64,000 nucleotides of DNA from Bartonella apihabitans (GTDB lineage Bacteria; Pseudomonadota; Alphaproteobacteria; Rhizobiales; Rhizobiaceae). A model generated the notes under the pieces. That model did no database searches and was not told the origin of the DNA. It saw only the letters and a list, made by a program, of their open reading frames with translations. Both the position numbers and the translations under genes were made by a program. This document shows positions 18,224-28,307 of the stretch, piece by piece (position 1 is the first letter of the stretch; each line of letters begins with the position of its first letter). The stretch covers positions 2,471,001 to 2,535,000 of the forward strand of contig NZ_CP132387.1 in the NCBI RefSeq assembly GCF_030758755.1, in the 5' to 3' direction.

Positions 18224-18525
18224 TCCATTATTTCCGATAGTTGAAAAAATTATTTACGAAAATTCGCCTTTCCTTGGACGTTTGGCAGCTAATCCGAGTG
18301 CCCGTTTTCCTTCTGTTTGCTTTTGGGATATTATATTTTCCTAACTGCCATATTATCAATGAGATAAAAACATTTTTGCCGTATAATTGATCTCAAATCG
18401 TATTACAAAGTGGACGGGCTTCTTGCATCCCCCTATTGAAGAGGGTAGGAACGGGAGTGAACGATAATGATTGTTTCAGAGTTATCCTTCACTAAAAGCA
18501 GTGATTTTTAAAGGTTAAGCTGTTT
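18224..18525. other. Divergent promoter region
   Basis: About 302 AT-rich bases between the divergent RgpF-like gene and the ABC exporter. It should hold promoters for both. AAGG at 18511-18514 is the probable ribosome site for the ABC gene. I see nothing else definite. Confidence 0.5.
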
Positions 18526-20348
18526 ATGGCCAAAAAAAAGCAGATATCATCATTTGATAAACAACTCATTATGCGTTTGCTACATGACAATTTTCGCAAA
18601 CATGCATTCTGGTATATTTGTGCCATCATATCCATGCTGGTTATCTCGGCAACAACCGGTGCAAGCGCGTGGATTATGCGTGATGTTGTTAATCACATCA
18701 TAGAAGCCAAGGACTTTAAAATCATTGCGATGGTTTCAGTCGGTGTGGCGGTTATCTTTATTGTCAAAGGATTTTCTACTTTTGCGCAAAGCTATTTTTT
18801 GAGCAAAGCAGGAAACAGTATTGTTGCAGAACAACAGCGCCGTATTTATTCACGATTGATGCAGCAGGGCGTTGCTTTTTATCAGAATAACTCTTCCTCC
18901 GATTTGCTTGTACGTGTCACGCAAAATGCGAATGCCGCTCGCAGCATTATCGATACGATCGTAACCACATTTGTGCGTGATCTTTTTTCGGTTATCAGTC
19001 TTCTTGCGGTTATGCTTTATCAGAACTTTCTGCTGAGCATTGTTGCCTTGGCTGTCGGCCCCTTGCTTTTATCGGCGTTCGTCAGGTTCTGAAACGCGTT
19101 CGGGGACTGATGGAAAAAGAACTTTCCTCTATTGCCGAAATTATTCAGGTTATGCAGGAAACCACAATCGGTATTCGCGTCATTAAGGCCTTTTCATTGG
19201 AGTCGTTGATGAAGCGGCGCATGGACAAGGCTATTACCGATGTGGAAATGCGCTCGAATGGCATTGCGATGCTCGAATCGGCAACTAACCCGATTATGGA
19301 AACGCTTGCCGGCGTTGCTATAGCCGTGGTTATTTGTTTTTCCGGCTATATGGCAACGCAAAAGGTTGGCGTTCAAGGCGAACTGATGTCATTCATCGTT
19401 GCGCTCCTTCTGGCTTATGAGCCGGCAAAACGGGTTGCCAATGTGCGTGTCAAAATTGAATCAGGTATGATCGGCGTTCGCATGATGTTCGAAATTCTCG
19501 ATCATCCGCTCACCCTTATGGAAAAAGAAAATCCTGTTGATCTTGACCGCTCGAAGGGTGATGTCAAGCTTGAACATGTCGGTTTTTCCTATGTGAAGGA
19601 TCACATGGTTCTGCATGATATCAATCTTGATATTCCGGCAGGAAAGATGACTGCCTTGGTCGGGCCTTCCGGATCGGGTAAATCGACAATGATCAATTTG
19701 ATCATGCGTCTTTATGATCCGCAAGAAGGCCGTATTCTTATTGATGGACAAGATATCCGTGACGCAAGCTTCAAATCCTTGCGCGAATTGATGTCTTATG
19801 TCGGGCAAGATACGTTTCTCTTTCAAGGCTCTGTCCGCTATAATATCGGGCTCGGGCGTGAAGGGGCAACCGAAGAAGAGATCGAACAGGTCGCCAAGCT
19901 TGCCAATGCACATGACTTTATTATGGAATTGCCGAATGGCTACGACACCGATGTCGGTGATAATGGTGGCAATCTTTCGGGTGGTCAAAAACAACGTATT
20001 GCTATTGCACGTGCCATGTTGCGCAATAGTGAAATTCTGATCCTGGATGAAGCAACCAGTGCTCTTGATTCAGAATCGGAATCCTTGATCAAGGAAGCTT
20101 TGGCACGGTTGACAACCAACCGTACAACCATTGTTATTGCTCACAGGCTTTCGACAATTTCGCGCGCTGATAAAATCGTCGTTATGAAAAATGGCAAGAT
20201 TGTCGAACAAGGAACCCAACATCAATTGTTGCAGATTGAAGGTGGCCTTTATAAGCATCTCCACGATTTACAATTCAAGGATCCCGATTTCGACGATGTT
20301 GACCATGTAGAAGACTCGTCGAAAAATCAGAAAAAAATTGCCAAATAA
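18526..20348 (+). pseudogene. MsbA-type ABC exporter (fused permease/ATPase), frameshifted
   Basis: A half-size ABC exporter whose two frames join into 607 aa. The first part (to 19092) is the start of the six-helix transmembrane domain. The second holds the rest plus a full ATPase domain: Walker A GPSGSGKST, Q-loop YVGQDTFLF, signature LSGGQKQRIAIARA, Walker B ILILDEATSALD and the H-loop IAHRLST. The break is at the T run 19067-19070; one extra T restores GPLLFIGVRQVLKRVRGLMEKEL. Closest by domain order are MsbA-like lipid or drug exporters in Rhizobiales. As read the permease would be truncated after about 188 residues; a sequencing deletion is likely. Confidence 0.88.
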
Positions 20349-20474
20349 TTCGGGTGCTTTGTAATTCCGGTTGCACTTTACATTGGCTATCTCTGGCAGA
20401 TGTAAAATAATGCGATCACAGATTTGTCCGGTTCAATTGGCTTTCTTTCAAAAATACTCTAAATTGGTGGATTA

Positions 20475-20490
20475 GGAGGCAATTGCCTCC
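20475..20490. promoter_or_regulatory. 16-bp perfect palindrome upstream of the MDR gene
   Basis: GGAGGCAATTGCCTCC is a perfect palindrome with no spacer, centred about 62 bases before the ATG of the oxidoreductase. It resembles a dimeric repressor operator rather than a hairpin, because a spacer-free palindrome folds poorly in RNA. The regulator is unknown. Confidence 0.5.
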
Positions 20491-20544
20491 ACTCCATGCC
20501 ATTTTATAGATGTTTTAAATGTTTCTTACCAAAGGAAAACCATT

Positions 20545-21558
20545 ATGAAAGCCGTCGGATATTTCGAGAATTTGCCAATCAGTGACGATCGCTCCTTGCA
20601 GGATTTAACTGTTGATGTGCCGGAAATCGGTGATTATGACCTGTTGGTTGCTGTGAAGGCAGTTTCGGTCAATCCGATTGACGTGAAAACACGTCAAACC
20701 GGCAAAGCTTTTTCTGACGGGCCGAGAATTTTGGGCTTTGATGCCTCCGGCATTGTGCAAAAACTCGGTAAAAATGTTACCGGTTTCCACGAGGGAGATG
20801 AAGTTTATTATGCCGGTGCTATCAACCGGCAAGGTTCGAACAGTGAATTTCAGGCTATTGATAGCCGTCTGGTAGCGTTAAAGCCCAAGAGTCTGGATTT
20901 CAAGACAGCCGCTGCTATGCCGCTTACCTCGCTCACCGCTTACGAAATGTTGTTTGATCGTATTGATATTTTGAAGCCGGTTCACAAGGGGAAAAATGCT
21001 CTATTGATGATCGCCGGTGCCGGTGGCGTCGGTTCGATAGCCATTCAATTGGCTCGTCACCTCTCGGATGTGGAAATCATTGCAACCGCGTCCCGTCCAC
21101 AATCGCAGGAATGGGCGCTCAAAATGGGTGCTCATCACGTCATTAACCACACAAAAGATTTTGCTCCGCAACTTGAGAAAATCGGTTTTCCTCATCCTTC
21201 GTTCATTTTCTCGACTGCAAATTCTGATGGTTACTTGCCGCAATATGTCAATATTATTGCACCCGAAGGACGACTTGGTCTGATCGATGAACCGAAAACA
21301 TTCGATATTAACCCGCTAAAGATGAAAAGCGTGTCGGTACATTGGGAATCAATGTTTACCCGTTCTATGTTCGTAACAGATGATATAGCGCGCCAGGGAG
21401 AAATACTCTCCCATGTAGCGCGTTTAATCGACGAAAAGAAAATTTTGCCTACACTGTCAAAAGTTATGTCACCAATCAATGCTGCCACTTTACGTGAAGC
21501 GCATCGCTTGATCGAAACGCAGCGGTCGGTTGGCAAACTCGTTGTCGAAGGATTCTGA
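20545..21558 (+). CDS. Zinc-independent MDR alcohol dehydrogenase / quinone oxidoreductase
   Basis: A 337-aa medium-chain dehydrogenase/reductase, probably NADPH-dependent and acting on quinones or reactive aldehydes. It has the GroES-like start with VSVNPIDVKTR, GFDASGIVQKLGKNVTGFHEGDEVYYAG, AAAMPLTSLTAYEMLFDR, and the Rossmann motif AGAGGVGSIAIQLARHL. The Cys and His ligands of catalytic and structural zinc are absent, which fits the quinone oxidoreductase-like branch. The ATG has AAAGGA upstream. A perfect palindrome at 20475-20490 may control it, and a terminator follows, so it is monocistronic. Confidence 0.88.
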   Translation: MKAVGYFENLPISDDRSLQDLTVDVPEIGDYDLLVAVKAVSVNPIDVKTRQTGKAFSDGPRILGFDASGIVQKLGKNVTGFHEGDEVYYAGAINRQGSNSEFQAIDSRLVALKPKSLDFKTAAAMPLTSLTAYEMLFDRIDILKPVHKGKNALLMIAGAGGVGSIAIQLARHLSDVEIIATASRPQSQEWALKMGAHHVINHTKDFAPQLEKIGFPHPSFIFSTANSDGYLPQYVNIIAPEGRLGLIDEPKTFDINPLKMKSVSVHWESMFTRSMFVTDDIARQGEILSHVARLIDEKKILPTLSKVMSPINAATLREAHRLIETQRSVGKLVVEGF

Positions 21559-21589
21559 TTCTATTCGGAAAAGCTCACAGAATATTTCG

Positions 21590-21637
21590 GGCTTCAATGG
21601 CATAATGATTGTTATTGAAGCCTTTCATTCTTCTTTT
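21590..21637 (+). terminator. Intrinsic terminator after the MDR gene
   Basis: GGCTTCAAT at 21590-21598 pairs with ATTGAAGCC at 21614-21622 across a 15-base loop, followed by a T-rich tail. Confidence 0.75.
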
Positions 21638-21751
21638 ATCGGATAAAAGACCAATGATGATGGAAGCGCTTTACAAGAAGGTGGTTATTCCGGGAAAAGC
21701 GGTTATTCCAGCAGAAGTTCGGGCTTTGATGAAGTTTCGGAAAATCCTACA

Positions 21752-22603
21752 CTATAACCGCCGATAACCGGTTGGAGTTGAATGGTTCTTTGCAATACGT
21801 TCGATAGCGTGATCAAGATTTTCTTTTCTCACATCCATTGACGCACCATTGGCATGAATAAGCGTGCGAAAATCAACCATAATAGCAACATGCCCTTTCC
21901 AGAAGACGAGATCACCGCGTTGGAGGCCGTCTTCAGGTGCAATATCTTTCCCGATTGTCGCCTGCTGCATATCGGTATCGCGCAAAACTGTACGCCCCGT
22001 CATCATCAGTGCAAGTTGCACAAGGCCTGAACAATCAATTCCCAAACCACTTTTTCCGCCCCAAAGATAGGGCGTGTGAATGAAAGACTCTGCTATCGTC
22101 ACATAATCATCTGCCAAGGTGCTGACAGGCGTAATATGGTTGAAAACAACAAAGCTTCCATTATCAAGCTTGGCGTAACGCGTGCCGCGTGTTTCGGCCT
22201 CTCCAACAACGCTGATGCGGCTTCCCATAGATAAAGGGCTTATCATGGGGCTGCGCAAGTCCGCGTCACGATATTGGAAGGTGCGCGGCACGTTTACCCG
22301 ATGGGTGGGTTGATTACCAATAGAACCGATTTTTGACTGCTCGATGTAGCCGACATAGCCATCTTGTTGGGCTTGAACCCAGCAAAAACCATTTTTTTCT
22401 TCAAAGACTTTTACATCTTCGCCGAAGAGACATTCGCTTTGCCGTTCCGAGAGCGCATCCGGAACTTTGTAAAGAGCAGCAACAGGCGCGACAATGCGCT
22501 TCAAAGAGCCATGCACAAATCGGGGCGCTTCTACTTGCCCACGCAAAGCTTCGTCTGCAAGGTCAGGACGATAGGCATGAAGACGGGGATCGGGTTTATC
22601 CAT
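21752..22603 (-). CDS. NlpC/P60-family cysteine peptidase with SH3-like domain
   Basis: A 283-aa peptidoglycan endopeptidase candidate. The first half has bacterial SH3-like segments (FGEDVKVFEEKNGFCWVQAQQDGYVGYIE). The C-terminal NlpC/P60 domain has the catalytic Cys in GIDCSGLVQLAL, then DLVFWKGHVAIMVD with the catalytic His. No signal peptide is visible, so it may be cytoplasmic and recycle muropeptides, like other members next to leucyl aminopeptidases. The ATG at 22603 overlaps the stop of the upstream aminopeptidase gene by one base, with AAAGG six bases away, so the two are co-translated. It is the last gene of the his-coaA operon. Confidence 0.9.
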   Translation of the reverse strand: MDKPDPRLHAYRPDLADEALRGQVEAPRFVHGSLKRIVAPVAALYKVPDALSERQSECLFGEDVKVFEEKNGFCWVQAQQDGYVGYIEQSKIGSIGNQPTHRVNVPRTFQYRDADLRSPMISPLSMGSRISVVGEAETRGTRYAKLDNGSFVVFNHITPVSTLADDYVTIAESFIHTPYLWGGKSGLGIDCSGLVQLALMMTGRTVLRDTDMQQATIGKDIAPEDGLQRGDLVFWKGHVAIMVDFRTLIHANGASMDVRKENLDHAIERIAKNHSTPTGYRRL

Positions 22604-23994
22604 CAAAGACCTTTCAGAATTGTATAAAGAGCGCGAATCCCTTGAGCTTCACCGCCAACAGGGAAGGCCGGTTTCTCGGCCGGTGTCCAGCCATAAATAT
22701 CAAAATGCGCCCAGTTTACCGCCTGATCGACGAATTTCTGTAAAAACAAGGCAGCCGTGATAGAGCCGGCAAATCCGTCTGTCGTTACATTATTGAGATC
22801 GGCAATGCGGGAGGAAAGTTTTTTCTGGTAGGGTTTCCAAAGTGGCAATTGCCATAACGGATCCTGAATTTCCAGCGATGTGCGGGAGATTATTTGCCCC
22901 AATTCATTATTATTACAATAAAACGGCGGGACATCCGGCCCCAATGCGACACGTGCCGCACCGGTGAGCGTCGCCATGTCGAAAAGATAGTCCGGTTTTT
23001 CCTCATCACCATAGGCAAGTGCATCAGCCAGAATAAGCCGCCCTTCAGCGTCGGTATTGCCGATTTCGACAGTCAATCCCTTTCTGCTTTTTAAAACATC
23101 ACCGGGTCGAAAAGCATTTCCGGAAATCGAGTTTTCGACAGCAGGAACGATAAGTCGCAACCGGATCGGGAGTTTTGCATCCATGATGAGTTTGGCAAGC
23201 CCCATAACATTGGCCGCTCCCCCCATATCTTTTTTCATCAGCAACATGCCGTTTGCGGATTTTATATCAAGCCCGCCGCTATCGAAAGCAACCCCTTTTC
23301 CTACCAATGTCACTTTAGGGTGGTTCACATCTCCCCAACGAAGATCAATAACGCGCGGGGCTACCGAGCCGGCACGGCCGACTGCATGGACCAACGGGAA
23401 ATTCTGTTTGAGAAGATCATCACCCCAGATACTGGTAACAGTCGCACTGTAAGTTCTTCCCAATTGACGTATCGCCTCCTCGATAGTGTCGGGCTGCATG
23501 TCATTGGTCGGCGTATTGATAAGATCGCGAACGAGAAATGTTGTTTCAATAAGACGTTTCAGTTCAGTTTTATCAATATCGGCAGGAAGGGTGATTCTGA
23601 TTTTCTTGTTTCCGGTTATTTCAAGATAACGCGAGAATTTATAGCTTCCCAGAGCCAGCCCCAAAAAGAGGTTGAGGGCATTTTCCGGCAAATGTTCAAA
23701 ATGCCAGTCACCTTCCGGCAATTGTTTGAACAGATTTCCGATAGCAAAGACATCATTTCCGTTCCCGAAGCCTAGATAAACTTTGGAAACCATTCCGTCA
23801 TTATCAGGAACGACCAATATGTCACCGCATTTACCGATGAAGTGGTTGGCTTTTGCCCAGGTGGCTGCAACAGGGTCTTCAGCAAAAAAAGATTGATCAT
23901 TTTCACCGACCAGAATGATCGGGTGGCTTTGCCCCGATCGTTCGGTCATAAATTCAATCGGACAAGGCGTTATCGGGGCCAAAATTCGTGACAT
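22603..23994 (-). CDS. M17 leucyl aminopeptidase family protein
   Basis: A 463-aa M17 metallo-aminopeptidase that releases N-terminal residues from peptides. The C-terminal catalytic domain is complete: VGKGVAFDSGGLDIKS with the metal-binding Lys and Asp, MKKDMGGAANVMGLAKLI, and NTDAEGRLILADALAY, the family signature with Asp and Glu ligands and the catalytic Arg. The N-terminal domain is short and divergent, as in PepB-like alphaproteobacterial members. AGGTG precedes the ATG. It lies seven bases after coaA and overlaps the NlpC/P60 gene; the pairing suggests joint turnover of peptides or cell-wall fragments. Confidence 0.92.
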   Translation of the reverse strand: MSRILAPITPCPIEFMTERSGQSHPIILVGENDQSFFAEDPVAATWAKANHFIGKCGDILVVPDNDGMVSKVYLGFGNGNDVFAIGNLFKQLPEGDWHFEHLPENALNLFLGLALGSYKFSRYLEITGNKKIRITLPADIDKTELKRLIETTFLVRDLINTPTNDMQPDTIEEAIRQLGRTYSATVTSIWGDDLLKQNFPLVHAVGRAGSVAPRVIDLRWGDVNHPKVTLVGKGVAFDSGGLDIKSANGMLLMKKDMGGAANVMGLAKLIMDAKLPIRLRLIVPAVENSISGNAFRPGDVLKSRKGLTVEIGNTDAEGRLILADALAYGDEEKPDYLFDMATLTGAARVALGPDVPPFYCNNNELGQIISRTSLEIQDPLWQLPLWKPYQKKLSSRIADLNNVTTDGFAGSITAALFLQKFVDQAVNWAHFDIYGWTPAEKPAFPVGGEAQGIRALYTILKGL

Positions 23995-24001
23995 ATTTCA
24001 C

Positions 24002-24997
24002 CTATAATTTTCTAAGTGCGACATATTCCACCAGATGATCGCTGCCCTTTCGCAAAATGAGATCGGCGCGTGGTCTTGTTGGCAGAATATTTTCTTCAAG
24101 ATTTTTCAAATTGATTGTGTTCCACAGATTTTCCGCGACATCCATAGCTTCTTTTTCTGTCATTTTTGAATAACGATGGAAATATGAATCGGGATTCTGG
24201 AATGCTGTGAGCCGGAAACGGCGGAACCGTTCCATATACCAATGACGGATAATTTCGGTTTTTGCATCGATATAGATCGAAAAGTCGAAAAAGTCGGAAA
24301 CGAATGGCACGGCTTTTCCATCACGCGGTAAATCCCTGACCTGAAGCACGTTGATACCCTCGACAATGAGAATATCCGGCCGGTCGACAACAATTTGCTC
24401 GTTTGGCAAAACATCATAGGCCTGATGGGAATAAAGGGGTGCTACAACATCGCCCATACCTGCCTTGATAGCAGAAAGGAAACGTAAAAGTTTGCCGACA
24501 TCATAAGAATCGGGAAAGCCTTTTCTATCCATCCTATTTTCAGCTTTCAGGACTGCATTGGGATAGAGAAAACCGTCTGTTGTTATCAGGTCCACCTTGG
24601 GGCTCGAGGGCCAGCGTTTAAGGAGTTCTTGCAAAATGCGGGCGGTGGTTGATTTACCAACAGCAACCGAACCCGCAATTCCGATAATGAACGGTGTTTT
24701 TGCAGTGTTTTGCGTGCGCAAGAAACGTTTGCGTTTTTGAAAAAGCATCTGGATTGCTTCGACATGGGTCGAAAGCAGACGGGATAGAGAAAGATAAATG
24801 CGTTGCACCTCGTGAAGATCGATCGGATCACCGATAGAGCGCAATCGTTTGACCTCGTCGAAGGTCAGGGTCAATGGAGTATCCGCACGAAAGACAGACC
24901 ATTCATAGGCCGTGAAAATGCTATAGGGCGAATAACGGCCGAAAACAAAATCGCCGAGGTCGGCGGTCTGACTGGTAGGCTTTAGCGCGTCAACCAT
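24002..24997 (-). CDS. coaA: Type I pantothenate kinase
   Basis: Phosphorylates pantothenate, the first and usually rate-limiting step of CoA synthesis. The protein has [33 protein letters not shown] near the start, the P-loop [46 protein letters not shown] text ([10 protein letters not shown]), and the substrate-binding end ([14 protein letters not shown]). I chose the start at 24997, giving 331 aa and an eight-base overlap with hisE; the longer frame from 25069 adds 24 residues read out of hisE sequence and not expected in the family. The hisE-coaA linkage is characteristic of Rhizobiales. Confidence 0.93.
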   Translation of the reverse strand: MVDALKPTSQTADLGDFVFGRYSPYSIFTAYEWSVFRADTPLTLTFDEVKRLRSIGDPIDLHEVQRIYLSLSRLLSTHVEAIQMLFQKRKRFLRTQNTAKTPFIIGIAGSVAVGKSTTARILQELLKRWPSSPKVDLITTDGFLYPNAVLKAENRMDRKGFPDSYDVGKLLRFLSAIKAGMGDVVAPLYSHQAYDVLPNEQIVVDRPDILIVEGINVLQVRDLPRDGKAVPFVSDFFDFSIYIDAKTEIIRHWYMERFRRFRLTAFQNPDSYFHRYSKMTEKEAMDVAENLWNTINLKNLEENILPTRPRADLILRKGSDHLVEYVALRKL

Positions 24998-25313
24998 TCT
25001 TGCGGGATGCCTTTTCCTCAAGTCCTGATTGAGCGGTGCGTCTTGCCAATTCTTTAACCACGTCATCAAGCTTTATTCCGCGAATATGCCACATAACCAG
25101 CAAATGATAGATGAGATCGGCACTTTCGCTGATGAAATGTTTGTCGTCTTCATTAAGTGCAGCGATAACAGTTTCAACAGCCTCTTCCCCCATTTTTTTG
25201 GCCGCACGCCCCATTCCTTTTTGTACAAGGCTTGCCGTATAGGAACTGCCATCGTCAACCATTGCCCGTTTGGCAATCGTATCTTCAAGGCTATGCAAGC
25301 TAAAATCAGTCAT
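24990..25313 (-). CDS. hisE: Phosphoribosyl-ATP pyrophosphatase
   Basis: A 107-aa enzyme of the second step of histidine synthesis, hydrolysing PR-ATP to PR-AMP. It has the all-alpha NTP pyrophosphohydrolase motif [13 protein letters not shown] followed by [13 protein letters not shown], with the conserved acidic Mg-binding residues. HisI is a separate gene not in this window. Its ATG overlaps the hisF stop by four bases, and its end overlaps coaA by eight bases. Confidence 0.96.
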   Translation of the reverse strand: MTDFSLHSLEDTIAKRAMVDDGSSYTASLVQKGMGRAAKKMGEEAVETVIAALNEDDKHFISESADLIYHLLVMWHIRGIKLDDVVKELARRTAQSGLEEKASRKNG

Positions 25314-26104
25314 TCACCTTCTCCAAATTCATCCATGCGTACCGGAATACCGGCTTTTGCCATATAGTGCTTTGCTTCACCAATGCTATAGGTTCCGAAA
25401 TGGAAAATTGATGCGGCAAGCACGGCTGTTGCATGTCCATCACGAATACCGGCAACAAGATGGTCGAGTGTTCCAACTCCGCCTGAAGCAATCACAGGGA
25501 CATCCACGGCATCGGCAAGTGTGCGGGTCAAAGCAATATCATAGCCTTCTTTTGTTCCGTCACGGTCCATAGAGGTGAGCAGAATTTCACCTGCACCTTT
25601 TTCTACAACAAGACGGGCAAATTCGATTGCATCAATACCGGTCGGGTTCCTGCCACCATGGGTAAAGATTTCCCAATGCCGGTTTTTACCGTCGCCTGTC
25701 ACCTCTTTGGCATCAATTGCAACCACAATACATTGATTGCCGAACTTATCGGCCGCTTCGGCTACAAAATCGGGGTTTTTGACAGCGGCGGTGTTTATCG
25801 ACACCTTGTCGGCACCGGCAAGCAGAAGTTTGCGAATGTCGTTGACAGTGCGCACACCTCCACCAACAGTAACAGGCATGAAACATTGGTCGGCTGTGCG
25901 CGCTACAACATCGAACAATGTGTCGCGATTGTCGCTACTTGCTGTAATATCGAGAAAACACAATTCATCGGCACCGGCGCTATCATAGGCTTTTGCGACT
26001 TCAACCGGATCACCGGCATCAACGAGATCAACAAAGTTGACTCCTTTGACCACACGGCCGTCTTTGACATCAAGACAAGGAATAATACGCGCTTTGAGTG
26101 TCAT
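25310..26104 (-). CDS. hisF: Imidazole glycerol phosphate synthase, cyclase subunit
   Basis: HisF, 264 aa, a TIM barrel that uses ammonia from HisH to convert PRFAR into IGP and AICAR. Signatures: [20 protein letters not shown] at the start with the catalytic Asp, [27 protein letters not shown] in the first phosphate site, VVAIDAKEV with the second catalytic Asp, and [13 protein letters not shown] in the second phosphate site. Its ATG overlaps the hisA stop as ATGA, and its stop overlaps hisE in the same way, so the block is translationally coupled. Confidence 0.97.
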   Translation of the reverse strand: MTLKARIIPCLDVKDGRVVKGVNFVDLVDAGDPVEVAKAYDSAGADELCFLDITASSDNRDTLFDVVARTADQCFMPVTVGGGVRTVNDIRKLLLAGADKVSINTAAVKNPDFVAEAADKFGNQCIVVAIDAKEVTGDGKNRHWEIFTHGGRNPTGIDAIEFARLVVEKGAGEILLTSMDRDGTKEGYDIALTRTLADAVDVPVIASGGVGTLDHLVAGIRDGHATAVLAASIFHFGTYSIGEAKHYMAKAGIPVRMDEFGEGE

Positions 26105-26859
26105 GATTGTCCACTCTTTCCGGCTTTTTTATTTGCCTCGTCAATCAATGCCAATGCTTCTTTTGCATCAATATGCCCGTCATAAAGAGCACGTCCCGAG
26201 ATTGCACCGTTCAATATGGCAGCATCGGGTGAACAAAGCCGTTTGATATCTTCCATCGAGGCAAGACCGCCGGAAGCAATAACCGGTATTGAAACAGAGC
26301 GGGCAAGATCAAGGGTCGAATTCCAGTTAATACCGGTGAGGATGCCATCGCGATCAATATCGGTATAGATAATGGCGGCAACCCCTGCACCTTCAAAACG
26401 CTTTGCCAATTCAAGGGCAGAAAGTTCGGACTCTTCAGCCCATCCCTCAACAGCAACTTTGCCGCCGCGGGCATCAATGCCGACAGCAATTTTTCCCGGA
26501 AAAAGTTTACAAGCTTCACGAACCAGTTGCGGATTTCTGACAGCAACAGTGCCGAGAATTACGCGGGCGAGACCCTTTTTCAGCCAGTTTTCAATATGGG
26601 CAAGGGTTCTGATGCCGCCGCCAAGCTGGACAGGATTGGTTGTCGCCCGCAATATGGCATCAACAGCCGAACCGTTCACTGTAACACCTTCAAATGCACC
26701 ATTGAGATCAACAACGTGAAGCCATTTGAAACCTTCCGACTGGAAGTGGTGGGCTTGTGCGGCAGGATCGGCACTATAAACAGTTGCTCTGTTCATATCG
26801 CCGAGTTTCAGGCGGACGCAAAAACCGTCTTTGAGATCAATTGCAGGGTAAAGAATCAT
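26101..26859 (-). CDS. hisA: ProFAR isomerase
   Basis: HisA, 252 aa, catalyses the Amadori rearrangement of ProFAR to PRFAR. It is a TIM barrel related to His[22 protein letters not shown] with the catalytic Asp, [46 protein letters not shown] with the second Asp, and [14 protein letters not shown] chose the ATG at 26859 because it overlaps the hisH stop as ATGA; the ATG at 26868 has no usable ribosome site. Confidence 0.96.
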   Translation of the reverse strand: MILYPAIDLKDGFCVRLKLGDMNRATVYSADPAAQAHHFQSEGFKWLHVVDLNGAFEGVTVNGSAVDAILRATTNPVQLGGGIRTLAHIENWLKKGLARVILGTVAVRNPQLVREACKLFPGKIAVGIDARGGKVAVEGWAEESELSALELAKRFEGAGVAAIIYTDIDRDGILTGINWNSTLDLARSVSIPVIASGGLASMEDIKRLCSPDAAILNGAISGRALYDGHIDAKEALALIDEANKKAGKSGQS

Positions 26860-27506
26860 GGTTTCCATTCCAGAAAATTGGCAATGAGTTGAAGGCCGAG
26901 ACGCTGGCTTTTTTCCGGATGAAACTGCGTCCCGAACATATTGTCGCGGATAACTGCTGCTGTGACCGGCCCGCCATAATCGGTTACTGCCAATAATTCA
27001 TCAGGATTTTGACAAGCAAGTTGATAGGAATGGACAAAATAGGCATGAAGCCCCTGTTCACCGGTGCGGATGCCGGAAAATAGCGGATGGCTCCGTTTCA
27101 ATTCGAGAGTGTTCCAGCCGATCTGGGGCACTTTCAAAGCATCGTCTTGAGGCTTTATCAAAGTGACATCACCCTTAATCCAGTTAAGTCCGTTGGTGAC
27201 TGTTTTTTCCATTCCGCGGGACGCCATGAGCTGCATACCGACGCAAATCCCCATAAAGGGATAGCCGCCTTTGAGCACCCGTTCGTTCAAAGCTTCAACC
27301 ATTCCCTGAACGGCATCCAGTCCCGCCCGACAATCCGCATAGGCACCGACGCCTGGCAAAACCACGCGGTCGGCTTTCATAACATCTTCTGCCCGATTGG
27401 TGAGGATGATATTTGCATTTATGCCATGGTCATGGCTTGCGCGCTCGAAAGCTTTTGTGGCCGAGCGTAAATTGCCCGAGCCGTAGTCGATAATTGCGAC
27501 CTGCAT
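26856..27506 (-). CDS. hisH: Imidazole glycerol phosphate synthase, glutaminase subunit
   Basis: HisH, 216 aa, a class I glutamine amidotransferase that supplies ammonia to HisF. The catalytic Cys lies in GICVGMQLM, and the His-Glu pair in [21 protein letters not shown] contains the conserved oxyanion-region PGVG. It starts four bases after hisB and overlaps hisA. The usual insertion of unrelated genes between hisB and hisH seen in some Rhizobiales is absent. Confidence 0.97.
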   Translation of the reverse strand: MQVAIIDYGSGNLRSATKAFERASHDHGINANIILTNRAEDVMKADRVVLPGVGAYADCRAGLDAVQGMVEALNERVLKGGYPFMGICVGMQLMASRGMEKTVTNGLNWIKGDVTLIKPQDDALKVPQIGWNTLELKRSHPLFSGIRTGEQGLHAYFVHSYQLACQNPDELLAVTDYGGPVTAAVIRDNMFGTQFHPEKSQRLGLQLIANFLEWKP

Positions 27507-27510
27507 TCTA

Positions 27511-28107
27511 TCAGCCTTTCAAAGTGCCCTTGGTCGAGGGCACAGCGTTTTTTTGGCGCGGGTCTTCCTCGATTGCAGCACGTAAAACGCGGGCTACCGA
27601 TTTGAATGCGGTCTCGGCTATATGGTGGCTATTCAAACCATAATGATTGACAATGTGAAGCGTAATTCCGGCATGTTGGGAAAACGCCTGAAAAAATTCT
27701 CTGACCAATTCGGTATCGAACGAACCGATTTTTTGTGTCGGAAATTCAACCTTGAAAATGAGAAACGGTCGTCCCGAAACATCAATCGCCGCTCTCGTGC
27801 AGGTTTCATCCATCGCAAGATCAAGCGAAGCATAACGGCGAATGCCGCGCCGCTCACCCAAAGCCTGTTTGATAGCTTCACCCAACGCAATTCCGCAGTC
27901 TTCAACCGTATGATGGTCATCTATATAGGTGTCACCCACAGCCTTGATTTTCATATCAATCAATGAATGGCGGGAAAGTTGTTCCAACATATGATTGAAA
28001 AAACCTACACCGGTATCAATCTCGAATGTTCCTGTTCCGTCAAGATTGACCGAAACCGAAATATCTGTCTCGTTGGTTTTGCGTGTAATCGTTGCTGAGC
28101 GCGTCAT
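27511..28107 (-). CDS. hisB: Imidazoleglycerol-phosphate dehydratase
   Basis: HisB, 198 aa, monofunctional (without the phosphatase domain of enterobacteria), dehydrates IGP to imidazole acetol phosphate. Mn-binding repeats are present: [15 protein letters not shown] and [13 protein letters not shown], with the internal pseudo-repeat typical of the family. I chose the ATG at 28107 ([16 protein letters not shown]), preceded by GGGAAC; the frame open from 28179 adds 24 unlikely residues. It is the first gene of the his-coaA-pepB-NlpC run, so the promoter should lie in 28108-28307. Confidence 0.96.
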   Translation of the reverse strand: MTRSATITRKTNETDISVSVNLDGTGTFEIDTGVGFFNHMLEQLSRHSLIDMKIKAVGDTYIDDHHTVEDCGIALGEAIKQALGERRGIRRYASLDLAMDETCTRAAIDVSGRPFLIFKVEFPTQKIGSFDTELVREFFQAFSQHAGITLHIVNHYGLNSHHIAETAFKSVARVLRAAIEEDPRQKNAVPSTKGTLKG

Positions 28108-28307
28108 TTTGTTCCCGTTCCAAGAAGCTTGAAAGAAGCTCCACTTGTTGTCATTTTCAAAACCTGACGATGAGCACAAGGCTTAACGAAGCAGTGTTAT
28201 TTATAAGCTTTGCCAGCGTCACTTTTGAAGTAAAATATGTTAAATCATTCGTGCAAAATATCCAATTGCTTTCACGTTTTTTTCATTGGCGAACCGCTTT
28301 TGTGACT

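Noticed and set aside
21654..21767. 38-codon frame starting with three Met codons, with a repeated GGTTATTCC
   Set aside because: No ribosome site; overlaps the NlpC/P60 gene end. Too weak to call.
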